This document shows, piece after piece, positions 1-11,089 of a stretch of 64,000 nt of DNA; positions within the stretch are counted from its first letter, which is position 1; every line of letters begins with the position of its first letter. This DNA comes from Sorex araneus (Eukaryota; Chordata; Mammalia; Eulipotyphla; Soricidae). The notes under the pieces are model-generated. The model saw only the letters and a program-made list of their open reading frames with translations. It had not been told where the DNA came from and made no database searches. Position numbers and translations under genes: made by a program. The DNA lies in contig NC_073304.1 in the NCBI RefSeq assembly GCF_027595985.1, positions 214,984,500 through 215,048,499 of the forward strand, read 5' to 3'.

Positions 1-1279
1 CGAAGGCGGGCCGGGGGGCAGAGCGGGGAGCGGGAGTCGGGCGCGCTGGGCAGTGGGGCAGGGCAGTGTGCACCCGATCGGGATTAGGAGACCCGCTCAG
101 GAAGGGTGGAGAACTCTCCAGGGGAGGCGGGAGCTGTGCTTCCAGTGGGAAAGGAGAGGGGCATGTGCTGGTGGACGGGGGGCCTCCTGCGCCCCGCTCC
201 CACCGTCCAGCTGCCACCATGATCCAGCCGTTTAGCACCTAGAGGGTTATTTGAAGACGAAACTACAAGGGCTTGCGCTGAGGCCGGGTGTTAAACTGAG
301 AAGGTAGAAGAGTGGGTGATTTATGGCTTCGGAGAAGCTGTGTTTACTCCCTGCCTGCTCTGGAAACCAAAAACCAAACAGAGTAGAGGCGGGAGAAGCC
401 CCACTCCTTCCAGAGGGAGTGATGCCAGGTTGATTCTCTGGGATTTATTTTCCCAGTTGTGGGGGAGAGGGTGGGAACTGTCCGTTAGCTGGCTCAGAAC
501 GTGGCAAGTCTGTGGGAGGCGGTGTGTACCAGTCTGCACCTCTTATAGGTGTATTGGGAAATTGTGCACGTGTGCCCAAGTTGGGGTGTGTGGGTGCAAC
601 ACTGCTTTGGAAACAGGCACCCAGGGTGCCAGCCCAGAGGCATAGTCTTTGGTCCCACCAGTTTTGGACACACTTTGCTGCCCCTGCTTTTACCTCTCTG
701 CGGTGCTCCTTCCCTCCTGCCTGTGGTTTCTTGCCTCCCACAGTCACGCACTGTAGCGCCCACATGGCCTGGTCCCTGGCTCTTGGCCTCTGTGTGCCAT
801 CTGCCCACACAGCCTGGTCTTCACTTTGAACCTTTAACTTTGTTTCGGGAGACTGCGGATTGTATTACTGAGCCCGACTGTGTGGGAAGGGGAAGAGAAG
901 AGGAGCAAAGAAAGGCCCGGGATGGTAGGGACTGTCCTTTGGCTTGAGGCTGGACCCTGCAGACTTGAGTCCCATCATTACAGCTCAACTTCTCTTTCAC
1001 CCCCATCTCCGCTGGGGAGGAAGACAAGTGAGCACAAAGGAAACGAAGTCAGAGAACTGGTGCTGCCAATGGGGGTGGGAGAAAAATATTTTGACCCCCA
1101 GATAGTTATTTCCGCAGGCCAACTGGTGGCTCTTGCATTTCTGTCCAGACGCCTGGCTTTGCCTGGAAATTGTTTTGCATTAAATTTTCTCAGCCGCAGA
1201 ATTATCTTTCCTCGCCTCCAGCTAAACTTGCATTTTTCCACCAGACACTTGGGCCCCGCACCAATGAAATCTGAGAGGA

Positions 1280-1420
1280 AGCGGCTGGGCCCTAAGTGGC
1301 CGTAATTTAATTGATTTTATCATAAATCATCAACTTGATGAAGAACCCGAGGTTTCAGTGAAGTAAATTGATATTAATGGGAGTTTCTTGAAATGCAAAC
1401 TCGCAGTATTGTTGGGGCAT
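1280..1420. promoter_or_regulatory. candidate HOX/PBX-responsive conserved element
   Basis: This AT-rich block sits inside otherwise GC-rich DNA and carries TAATTTAATTGATTTTATC followed by ATAAATCATCAA. Together they give two convergent TGATTT(A/T)AT-type PBX/HOX motifs at 1,312-1,329 that form an imperfect palindrome, plus further TAAT cores. The dense homeodomain motifs in repeat-free HOX cluster DNA suggest an enhancer; conservation was not tested. Confidence 0.35.
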
Positions 1421-2054
1421 CTTGAGCTCGGGAGGTGGATTACATGTGTCCCAAGAGCGGAGTGCCTGGACTTGGGTACGCACAGCTTTTGGGGGCAGCT
1501 GTAGGCAAACCGGGTTATTTTTGGTGTGGGGAACTAATGCAGAGAATGGAACTTTGTTGAGGAGGAAACCTTCTGACTCCGCTAAACTCTGGCCATACTG
1601 GGAATGTGGGGCTCTAAGGGGGTCAGTGAGGAAGGCTGGCATTTGGATGGAATTGGGGGGGGTCGGGTGAGAAGGCCAGGCAGGCACAATGGTTGCATTG
1701 ACTCCTGGTTAAAAATTGCCAGGTTAAAGCCATTCTCTTTTAATTATACAAATTAATTATTTACTGTGCAGGTTGCTGTCCCAAAATAGCTTTTTTGATT
1801 GGCTGATGAAGGCAGGACTCCCCCTCACCCCCCAGTCACACACAGTAGAGCAGTCAAAACTGAGTGTGCAAGCCTCTGGGAGACAAGGAAGACCAAAACT
1901 GGGGTCAGTGACTGGTATGTCAGTATTTTATTTCTATCCCAAAAGGAAATAATTACATCTCCTAAATGTGGCCATCAGGGTGCCCATTATTGTCGGAACT
2001 CAGTTTCTTATTCCTAATTGTCACTCATTTTACATCATAGAGAACCAGGAACTG

Positions 2055-2345
2055 GGAGTCCAAAAAAGGGGACCTATAGAGATCACTCAAGTCCAACCCT
2101 TTCTTTCTCTTCAAATGCTTTATAGAAGAGGATTCAGAGGTCCAGCAGTGTCTTGCCTCTGATCATTTAGCCAATCCAGACCATCTAGAATTCAATCCAA
2201 CCTCCTCCCCCCACCCCCACACCCAAGATTGAGATCCTGAAGGTCTTGGCCTCAGTTTTCCCATCTGTAGCAATGGCAGGATTGGGTAGCATGCTCCAAG
2301 AGTCTCTCCAGTTCTGGCCTTGAGGAAAGTCTCTGGGACTTGGCA
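2055..2345. mobile_element. possible ancient MIR-type SINE remnants
   Basis: A segment at 2,075-2,170 (...CAAGTCCAACCC..., GAGGATTCAGAGGTCC...) resembles the reverse strand of an ancient MIR-like element. A second at 2,245-2,345 (GGCCTCAGTTTTCCCATCTGTAG) resembles the forward strand. Both are strongly diverged, so the assignment is tentative. Confidence 0.35.
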
Positions 2346-5300
2346 GCAGTGCCTTACTGTGTTCCAGGCTCCTGGGTACCTGGGCCTACGGTCACTGTAG
2401 GTTTTCTGGCTTACCACAAGTTTGTATGTGCTCAGAGCAGTGGGCGTTTGCTTAGACTGGATCTGGAAATCCCTTGTAATCTGGACTTTTCCTTCTTTTC
2501 CCTTATTCTTCTCAGCCAAGCCCAGGCTGAGAGCAATGGCTGGGATGGGCATTTGGAGGTTTCTTGGAAAGAAGGGGTTGGGTCTCACAGAGCAGGTGCT
2601 CCTGCCAGGTGCCCTGCAGAGGCTGAAGTTGAGTTGCTCTAATTTATAACGTGGCAGTTGACGCCCCTCTTAACACCACACCAGAGACAGAATGGTGGGT
2701 TTGGAAGTTAGATTCTGGAGTGGCAGGCCATGATCCCCAGCCTCCAGCCCCAGCTGAGCCTTTGGGTCTCATCTTCCCAGAAGGGCACCTCAGCGTTGTG
2801 CCAGGGTGCCAGGGCAGGAGTCTGCAAGCTACTGACCCCTCCCCATACTTTGCTCATACTTTCTGTCTCTTTCCTGAACTGGAGAGAAGATAAAATTCAC
2901 TAAGGGTGGGTGGGGGCTTCTCAGAAGTTGTGGGAGGAAGAGTTTTTTGAGGAGCAGAGAGGAAGAGGCCAGAGAAGTGGGGTAAAGTGTCCTGTGTCAC
3001 TTCCCAGACCCCCTGGGAAGTGTGGTTGGAAGTATGAGTTCTGGTAGAGGAAGTGGAATGAGAGATGGAAAACAACTGTCTTTGGGTTCTGGAAATCAGA
3101 TCTTCAGACTTGATCGTCCATTTCCTAAAATCTCATCACAAACACTGTTTTGAAGGAAAGAGAAAAACAAAAGGGCCAGAAGGGTGGGACCTTGGCTCTA
3201 TCCCATTCTGATGATGTGTTTTTTTTTAATATATATATATTTGGACGCAATTCTGAAGACCTGCTGCTGATTGGTCATTAGACCAGTGACTTATTGTCTG
3301 CTAACCAGAGGTCACTGGGAGAGAGACATCCAATCTGTCAGGAGGGATCCGGTAGTCATCCATGCGGGCTGGACCCCAGCTCCACTCTCTTGCCCTTCTG
3401 CCTTCCTCCCCTGTTACCTCCTCCCCACTCCAAGATTCCTTCTTTTGCCTCTTCCCTTCCCCACCCTGCCCACCATTGTCTTCATATCCACCAGGGTAGG
3501 ATTTGCTAGGTCTTGCTCCTAGAAGAAGTGGGTCCCCTGATTCCACCACCAGGGCGCCCACCAGCCCAGGACTCCCGACGGACTCCAGATGGGTCGGCCT
3601 TCAGTCTGGTCTGGAGGCCCGCAGTCCCCACAGCCTTGGCAAATCCTCATGTCTGGTCATCCCTGCTGCCCTCAGGATGATGCTGGGGCTGGGGGCAGGG
3701 GGAGAGTACAGCTCCATTGGCTCTTCTTCAGCCTTAGAGGCCCTTTCCTTCTTTTGATCCCTGCTTCTGATGAGCCAGGTCTAGACTACCCACCCGGCTG
3801 GCTGTCAGAATCGCCCAATCTTCTTCCCGTTGGCCCTTTGTTCCCTCCAGGCTCCAACGGTAAAGGGGGAGGGAGCTGGACATCCAAACTGCAGTCTTCG
3901 GATAGCAATTCCACTTTACACCCCCCAGCTTTGACATCTTTATTAGTTGTGAATAAGAGGTGGAAACCCAGTGCAGGGGGGAACTTTTACAGGTTGCAGC
4001 CCCAAAGTTGGGCTGTGACACTTGAGAAGTGTTGGGGACTGGGACGGGGAGGGAGGAGATCGAATTGGTAAAAGCCTGGCCCAGCCTCCAGTTCCTACTT
4101 CCCCAGTGACTGGGCAGGTCTTGTAAAACTGGGGTAATTTGGGGGACTGGCGGAGCTGGGGGCCCCAAAACTGATGTCAGAAATCGACTTTAACACAGCC
4201 AGGCTGTTTGTTTTGCCAGAGAGGAGAATTTTCGTTTTCTCTTGGATGGGATTGAGAAGGGGGAGAAAACCAGCACCCCCTCCCCAAGCCTTAAAGAGTG
4301 GTTTGCCCAGGGACTGCCCAGGGACAGGAAAAGGGCTGCTCAGGGTGGTACTGGGTACAGACTGGGTACAGGTGTGGAGGGAGAAGGGCATTGCCCACCA
4401 GCAAGAGCTCAGCATGGAGACAAACTTGAAGGAAGGAATGTCTACACGAAGGGGGCCATTTTCTATCCTTTTTACCTTTCTTATTGATTTCTTCCTTCCT
4501 TCAATCACTTGCTGGTCTCTTGTGTCTTAATCTTTATCTTGATTTTTAGTTTTTAGTTCCCCCTGTCACTTACATGCACACACAGAGTAAGCTGCTCAGA
4601 TCTCCCTCTCAGAATCCAGTCTGAAATTACTCCTTCTCTTCTTCCTAGTCTGCCCCTAAATCAGACTTCAGGGAGGACAAGCCCCTGCCCTAGGTTTTTG
4701 GTCCAGATCCTAAAGTCTTCCCTCAGACCTACCTAGTATCTCCCACCCCAGGCTTCCAGCTGATCCTTCTAAATACCCTATCTTTGTCTCCTGAAGTTCG
4801 GAAGAGTCCCTGGCCTGCAGCAGCACCCCAAAAGCAATGGTGGCCCCTTCCTTTTCTACCACCCAAACTTCTTCCCCACCTCAACCAGGGTCAGCTAGCC
4901 AGCCCAAAACTCCCCAGAAAAGAAGAGGCAAGAAAGCAACCCAGAAAAGAAGATGCAAGAAAGCATCTGAAACTGAACTGATCCTTAAGAATCTCAAATG
5001 TACTCCCTGAGTTCAGGAGTAGTTGAGAAGCCCCTCCCCGGAAACTTCACTTCCTACTGGCATTTGGCATTTGGGGTGCATGTCCTCTGAGTGACCCCTC
5101 CAGACAAGCTTTCTTCTTCCCTAGTTCTTCCTTTTATTTCCACCAACTGTGCCCCACCTCTTGTCACCAGCAGGACCACAAGAAGTTCAGGAGTCCTTAG
5201 AACTGGGTGGGGTGGGGTGGTGTTCCACCATTGTCTCTGGAAACCTTCACCCTCAGCTAGATGCCTGCAGGGCAGCCTCTCCACTGCAGTTTGGTGGACA

Positions 5301-7514
5301 CCCTCAGCTCTAGCTGTTCTTAAGGCAAAGCCCAAAGCTCTGTGGTCCCAGGAACCACCAGGTTTGACTCATGATTTTGTAGTGTCCTCCAGAAGCAGGG
5401 AGGAACTCCAGCCCCGGAGAGCCAGGGATTGCACCTTGGCTAGGTTTGGGGAAGAGAGAACAGACACAAATGTGCTGATCCCCTTCTGTAAGGAGCTACC
5501 TCCATCCAAGGAGACCTGGGGTACAGGTCTGTAGGCCTCTACCCACTCCCCCAAGATCTCAGGGCAGACTTCTTGCAGCCACACATTCAGAACCCTAATA
5601 GTTCTAGTTCTCTTTGAGAGTTCTGGCTGGAACCCCAACACTGGACCTGTTATTACTAATAAATAAGTAGAACAAATGACTCCCAGTAACATCTACCCCC
5701 CTCCATTTTTCTGTCACCAACACTCCAGGCAGGCTGGCTGGTGGTAGGTTCCTTGAGCAATACGGGAGACGCTGTGTTTGGTGTCCCTGTTGCTGGAAGT
5801 TAGGGAGGTCTCCCTTGCTCCCCTTGTTTCAGGAGGGCCGAGGAAATTGGTTGCTCACTCCCAGGAGCTTGATTTAGAGGGTCTACAAGAAGTAAGGGGT
5901 GGAGGGGCCAGAGAACTACTCTGAGTAAGTCCAAAGTGTGTGTGTGTGGAGGGGGGGGGGTCGGTGATGGGAATAATGGAGTGTGGGAGAGCTTGGCCAG
6001 ACTTCACCAGCCTCTTCTAGGAAGGAGCAGGCAGCTGAAACCGTCCTCACCTTTGTTCTCCTAGTCCTGGCGCATCCAGATGGGAGAAGGCAGAGCCAGG
6101 CAGGCTAACCAGGAAGTGAGAGTAATAGCTGGCGCTGTCTATTCCCCCTCATGCATGAGAACACTTTCCAAACTGCTTTTGTAAAAAAAGGACCCGGGCT
6201 GCTTTCTGTTTTATCCCCCACGCCCTGAGTCAGCAGATAGCAGAGCTGCAGCACCCCTGCTTTTGGAAATGGCCTGGTGTGCTTTTTGTCTTTTGCCTCC
6301 TCGGGCAGGCTCTTCCCCACCCCCGGCCCAAATCTGCAGACACCTACATTCTTGGCTCCAGTCCTCCTCCTACAGGCCTCCCAGCCTTTCCCTACCCTTC
6401 TCAAACACACCCGAAGAAAAGAAGAAAAGTTCCACTTTCTTCCTTAACATTTATGCCAAGAGTCGTAAATCTTGTCAAGCTAAGACAAACAAACAGGTTT
6501 GTTCTGAATAACAATAATAATAACTAGTCCCCATCTCTTCTGCCACTGCATTGAAAAATAAAGCCATTTTGCTAGTTCTTCTGATCTTCTTAGAAGTACA
6601 AATGTCCTTCTCACCTCCGAGTCCCAATGCCTATCCGGAGGAGGTGAGAATCTTCACAGAAACTTCTCCCTGAAGTTCTTCCAGACTCTCTTATTGCCAG
6701 CGGGTCTCTGGGAGCTTCGAGCTAAACACTAAAATCCTCCTTTTGTCACCCTCTCCTCACTGCCCCCTCCAGCTTCTCCCCCACCTTCTGCCCCCCCCAC
6801 CCCCGAAAGATGTTCTGGGTTTTTAAATAATCACTCACCGCTTGTTGTCTGTTCTCAAAAATAAATAAGATAGGAGAGGGTTAAAAAAAATGAGAAAAGT
6901 CTGGCCTTCCCCTTGAACCAGGTGGAAAACTGGGCCCGGAGTTTGGGGGAAGTGAAGAGGAAGAGAGAGTGCGAGGGGAGAAGCAGCGGAGCCTGGGGTG
7001 TGCTGAGGGAAGGAGGCAGAGCAGAAGGGCGGGAGGCACACGGCTACTTGCGTCACTACTTTTTTTTTATAAGGTCCTGGGGGGGGGAACGCCCAGTGTT
7101 CCCACTGCGAATGAATGCTGAGGGGCACCCAGCATCCCACCCCCAGGAGAGGCCACAGGCCTCTCCTCGCCACTTCTACAATTAGCATAATGGCTTAGTT
7201 GTGGGGTGTGAGGCGCTGTGAACTCCGTTGCTTTTCTCAGCTTTGCTCTTCCTCGGTCTCACCGTCCCCCCCCAACACTCCCCTCACCCCAACCCTGCCA
7301 AAATCTCAATGAAAACATTTACCTGTTCTTAGAGAAGAAAAAAAAAGAACGAGAAAAAAAGAAAAGAAAACAAAACCTCTGCCTTCTTTCTTTTCTCAAT
7401 CTTATTTTTTGGGGGGGGCATTGAAAAATGCCCCCCCCCCATCACCACCATCACCTTCCCTCCTTATCAGGCATCTAAGCTTGCCAAAGGGGGAGAGGTG
7501 GGGGGGGGTGTGAG

Positions 7515-7531
7515 CTTGTGAGTGTGTGTGT

Positions 7532-7563
<32 letters not shown>

Positions 7564-7570
7564 CTGTGTG
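7515..7570. repeat. (TG)n microsatellite
   Basis: A run of TG dinucleotides with one TA interruption lies directly upstream of the candidate HOXB3 5' exon. Confidence 0.9.
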
Positions 7571-7579
7571 GTTTTTTTT

Positions 7580-8000
7580 TTCCCAGTGCAAAAGCAGAGG
7601 CCATTGTTACGGAGAGTAGGGCGTACCAGTCTTATAGGGCAACACTGTGGCGGCTTGGCCGTGCTGGAGCCCGGCGCTGGATTCTCGGCGAGCTGAGCCG
7701 CCGGAGCACCTTTCGGTCTTCTTCTCTTTTTTTTCCCTCTCCCCCACCCCCTCCCTCCTGCGCACCCCCCGCTCCTAAGCCGAGTGAATTGAAGCGGACG
7801 CCGCGGCGGCTCCTCCGGCCGGTCTGCCCCTCGGGCTCCCCAGCCGGGGTGGCTATTGGGGGGGGGGGCGACGCAGCTTTAAACAGTGGTCTTTTTTTCC
7901 TTTGCCTTCAAGGAGGGGAGATTTCTCGCCTGCCGCTCGCGCTGGGGCTCGATGTGAATATATATTATGTCTGCCTGTTCTCCCCTCGTCGGTGGCTAAG
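7580..8000 (+). promoter_or_regulatory. HOXB3: candidate HOXB3 5' non-coding exon and promoter region
   Basis: This GC-rich block shows no supported coding sequence and ends in CTAAG followed by GTAAGC at 8,001, a near-ideal splice donor. The nearest strong acceptor before the HOXB3 start codon is CCCCGCAG at 10,941. HOXB3 orthologues are known to have several upstream non-coding exons and alternative promoters. I infer a 5' UTR exon running to 8,000; its transcription start cannot be read from sequence. Just downstream, 8,015-8,110 looks constrained (ATGATTTATGGCCCATATGA) and may be an intronic element. Confidence 0.4.
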
Positions 8001-8130
8001 GTAAGCTGGACTGAAATAGGCTATCAGTTTGTGAATGGCGGAGAGTATGTCTCAATGATTTATGGCCCATATGACTCCAATCTCGGTTCAAGAAGAGTTC
8101 ACAAGCTTTAAGCTTCCTTCCACGCAGCGA

Positions 8131-8137
8131 CTCTCGC

Positions 8138-8179
<42 letters not shown>

Positions 8180-8230
8180 TCTCTCCCTCTCTCACTCCCT
8201 CCCTCCCTCTCCCTCTCCCTCTCTCTTCCT
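8131..8230. repeat. (CT)n/(CCCT)n polypyrimidine tract
   Basis: About 100 bases of CT and CCCT repeats lie within the presumed HOXB3 5' intron. Confidence 0.9.
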
Positions 8231-8599
8231 GTTTCTATCCTTTTCTCCTCTTTTCTTTCAGCAATCAGACCCAGTGTTCAATTTCCCCCCCGCTGCTAAG
8301 AAGATCCTAACCTTTCTTTTCTTCCTTTCTTGTTCTTTTAAAAAAAAAATCTTTTTTTCTTCCTTCCATTAATTTTTTTTTAATTTTTTAAGTCCTGGAA
8401 GGTGATCTGTCCCCCCTCTCCCGAGGCTGTCCCAGCTATTGTTACTCCCGGGTATGCCTGGCAAGGTGGGGTTCTCCGGGGTGGCTCGCCGCCCTTCTCC
8501 AGCGAGACCCTGGGGGGAAGCCTGGAGACACCATCTCCCTCCCTCTCTCCCGAGAAGCCATATGGAGCTTGGATTTTTCCAACATGGAGGCAAGGGAAA

Positions 8600-9060
8600 T
8601 AGACATGTTTGGCTTGGGAGAGCTGCTCCCCACCCCCTCTTCGCCTGGATCCCCAGATCTCGGATCCCTTCTGCAGCCCTTCTTCCCACCGCCCCATCAG
8701 CCAGGCCAGGGCGCCCTCCAGCCCGGCCGCGCCGCGAAGTCCCGGAGCAGAGTTGCCAGGGCGCCTTTTAATTCAGTTACCTCCAGCGCCCAAACTTGCT
8801 GCCGCCGGTGGGGCTCAAGCCCTTGGCCCGATCTGCTCGGACCCTGCCGCCGCGAACCGTTCCGGCGTCCAGAGCGCTTTCTCTTCGCTTGCCCGGGCCC
8901 GCGGCGCCCGTCGCCAGCTACGGCGGCGGCGGCGGCGGCGGCGGCAGCGGCCGAGACAGCCGGCGGCGGCGGCCGGGGAACGCACCCTGGCCGGCCACAA
9001 CCCCTCCGCGCCCCGGCTCGCCGCCGCCGCCTGCACTGTCTCCATTCTTTCCTAGCACGT
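8600..9060. promoter_or_regulatory. CpG island upstream of HOXB3
   Basis: The sequence is GC-rich and CpG-dense, with (CGG)n repeats at about 8,928-8,945 and 8,960-8,972. Reading frames run open through it in several registers, as expected of GC-rich DNA, and none resembles a known protein. I infer an additional HOXB3 promoter or 5' exon area about 2 kb upstream of the start codon. Confidence 0.45.
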
Positions 9061-9149
9061 CTCTGGCTTCTGCATTTCCCACACTCGCCTGGCCTGGGTC
9101 CTGCAACTGTTTGCCGGTTTATGGCAGGGGGAGCGACAGGAATTTCGGC

Positions 9150-9560
9150 CCCAGGCGTCTAGTCAAATTATTGTTTTATTATTATTATCCTCCTCCTCAT
9201 CATCATCATTACTGCCGTAACAATCATTCAGACTAAATAAAGCCAGGGCCCAGCCAGCCAACCCCCTTCAACGGTTTTATTTCATTCTCCTATCTATTAA
9301 TAACAAACTCCACTGATGACTGTTAATTAATTCCCCCTTCAGCCAGGGCTGCTCCGAAGTTAATTTTGGTTAAATCATCAGAGGCTAATGGTAATAATAA
9401 TAAAGGGATTGGGTCAGCCTGGTCAATTGAACTCCAGTTCTCCTCCCTGGAAGGACCTGCTGCTTTGCAGACCCATGTGGATTTCCCAGAAACAAATTCT
9501 TCCCAGAAACCAATCGGAAGTCAGGGCTACCCCAGCCCCCTTTTGAGTATAAATCTGTGC
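9150..9560. promoter_or_regulatory. candidate conserved non-coding element upstream of HOXB3
   Basis: This block is AT-rich and dense in TAAT and ATTA cores (for example GACTGTTAATTAATTCC and GGTTAAATCATCAGAGGCTAATGG). It immediately follows a CpG island and lies about 1.7 kb upstream of the HOXB3 start. A known rhombomere-5 HOXB3 enhancer (Krox20 plus Kreisler/MAFB) lies upstream of HOXB3 in mouse. I cannot confirm that this is it. Confidence 0.3.
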
Positions 9561-10940
9561 CATTAAGAAGGCGATTTATGTGTGGGAGGGACTTCCTTCA
9601 CCTGCACTCTTTTATTATTATTTTTGAGTTTTCTTTGGAGTTGACCAGTCGGTCTGAATGAGATTTAAGTATTTCAAACTCATGTCAGAGAGCGGGTCAC
9701 TCTGGAGGTGTTATGAAAAGTGATGATGAGGGGGTAGGGAGGTAGGTGCAGTTTGAAGTTTCAGAAGAAATATACACAATCTTACGATAGCTTGAACCTT
9801 TATTTTTCGGGCACATAAGAAAAAAGTCTGAGTTAAAAATAATGATTTTTTTTTTTTTTGGCGTGTGTGCTCAGAGAACTTTGGCAAGCAGGGTAGCCTG
9901 TGCTGCCAGCCCAGCGAATAATACTGTTCAGGCTGTTTTATTAACTTTCTTTTTTGTAGGAAATACTTTTTGTCTTTTAGAAAGCACTCTCCCATTTCTT
10001 GATAGAAAATTCCACCCAATTTCTTTCCTCTTTTCTTCTTCTGGAGAAATCAAAGGAAACAGTGAAAAATATAAGGAGGTGGGGAAATCTTAGGTCTGAT
10101 TTTTAAAATAAATGGGGCTTGGGGAGGCACCTGGGCCAAATGGTCAGAGCACCAACCAGGCGGGTCAGGAAAATGGTAACAATCTTGCACCATTTGGGGC
10201 TCCCAAGGGGACTGCTGGCTGCCAGGGTCTAGGGTAGGCTGAGTGGAGTCTTGGGCTGGAGGTGGTGGTACCTGCAAAAGGTTCATGTCCGTCTGCTGGG
10301 TCTGGAGATTAGAAAATCTTCTGAAAGTTTCTAGGTCAGCATGCCACTGTCTTAGTGCAAGGTAAGGAGAGATGCCTTTCCATAGCACTCCCAGGTCCTC
10401 TTGCTTTCTACCTCCCATCTTTCTCCTGGACTCTGTTTTTGCTCCAGGCTAGACTGGGATGAGAGCTCAGGTGGCTGAGGACGTAGGCAAAGGCTGGAGG
10501 GAGGTGTTGATGACATATTTGTTTTGGTGTCTCCTCAGTCTTCCCCCACCCTTCCTTGAGCCACCCTATCCCAGAGTTGGGGGAGGGAATGAATGGGATG
10601 GGAGAGGGAGGAGGAAAGGTCAGGGGCGAGCTTGGGAGGTGGGAGAGATGCAATGCCCCCATCCCCACCCCACTAATATTCTCTACCTAGGCTGTCCGCA
10701 AAGAAGTACAGACCTTATTTTTAAAGAGGAAGTAAATACTGCTCTTTTTCTTTAAAATTAAAGTGATGAAATTAGAAAAAAAAAATCCCTTTCAGGTCTG
10801 GGACCTGGCCTGGGCAACTGCTGTGGAGATGTTGGGGTGGGGGAGAAGAAAACCCTATTGATGTCAGTTCCCTTTTCAGTTCCGAAGATGGATTCGCGCC
10901 CCAGTCCTCTTCTCCCCCTTGTGTCTTCTCTCACCCCGCA
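9560..10940. other. HOXB3 proximal upstream DNA, no gene
   Basis: Unique non-coding sequence without SINEs. I see no coding signal or recognised motif beyond scattered AT-rich tracts. It ends at the candidate splice acceptor at 10,940-10,941. Confidence 0.5.
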
Positions 10941-11089
10941 GGTCAGCTTCTGCGAACAGACGGGGAGGAGGGGGGCAGAGCAGGGAGGGGGGTCCGGTGT
11001 GCCACGTGACCCCCAGGGGTGCCAATGTACGGTCGTGAGGGTCTCAGGCCCTTGCACGTTGCCACCCACTGCCCGGGCCTCGCCCAGCG

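Larger units (their letters stand above)
1..7500. other. HOXB3 upstream region, no gene seen
   Basis: This is non-coding sequence 5' of HOXB3, corresponding to the HOXB4-HOXB3 interval or long 5' introns of HOXB3. No open reading frame here resembles a known protein, no HOXB4 exon is present and no mir-10a hairpin is visible. It is almost free of the SINEs that crowd the right half of the window, as expected inside a HOX cluster. AT-rich, homeodomain-motif-rich blocks at about 1,080-1,420, 1,700-1,800 and 6,430-6,620 are candidate conserved elements. A long poly-purine/poly-pyrimidine and G-run content is seen around 5,930-5,960 and 7,080-7,440. Confidence 0.6.

Noticed and set aside
1-300. 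End of HOXB4 at the left edge
   Set aside because: The GC-rich start contains no homeobox and no HOXB4-like sequence.
8569-9236. Open frames up to 197 codons in the CpG island upstream of HOXB3
   Set aside because: They are open in several registers at once because of CGG repeats and resemble no protein.
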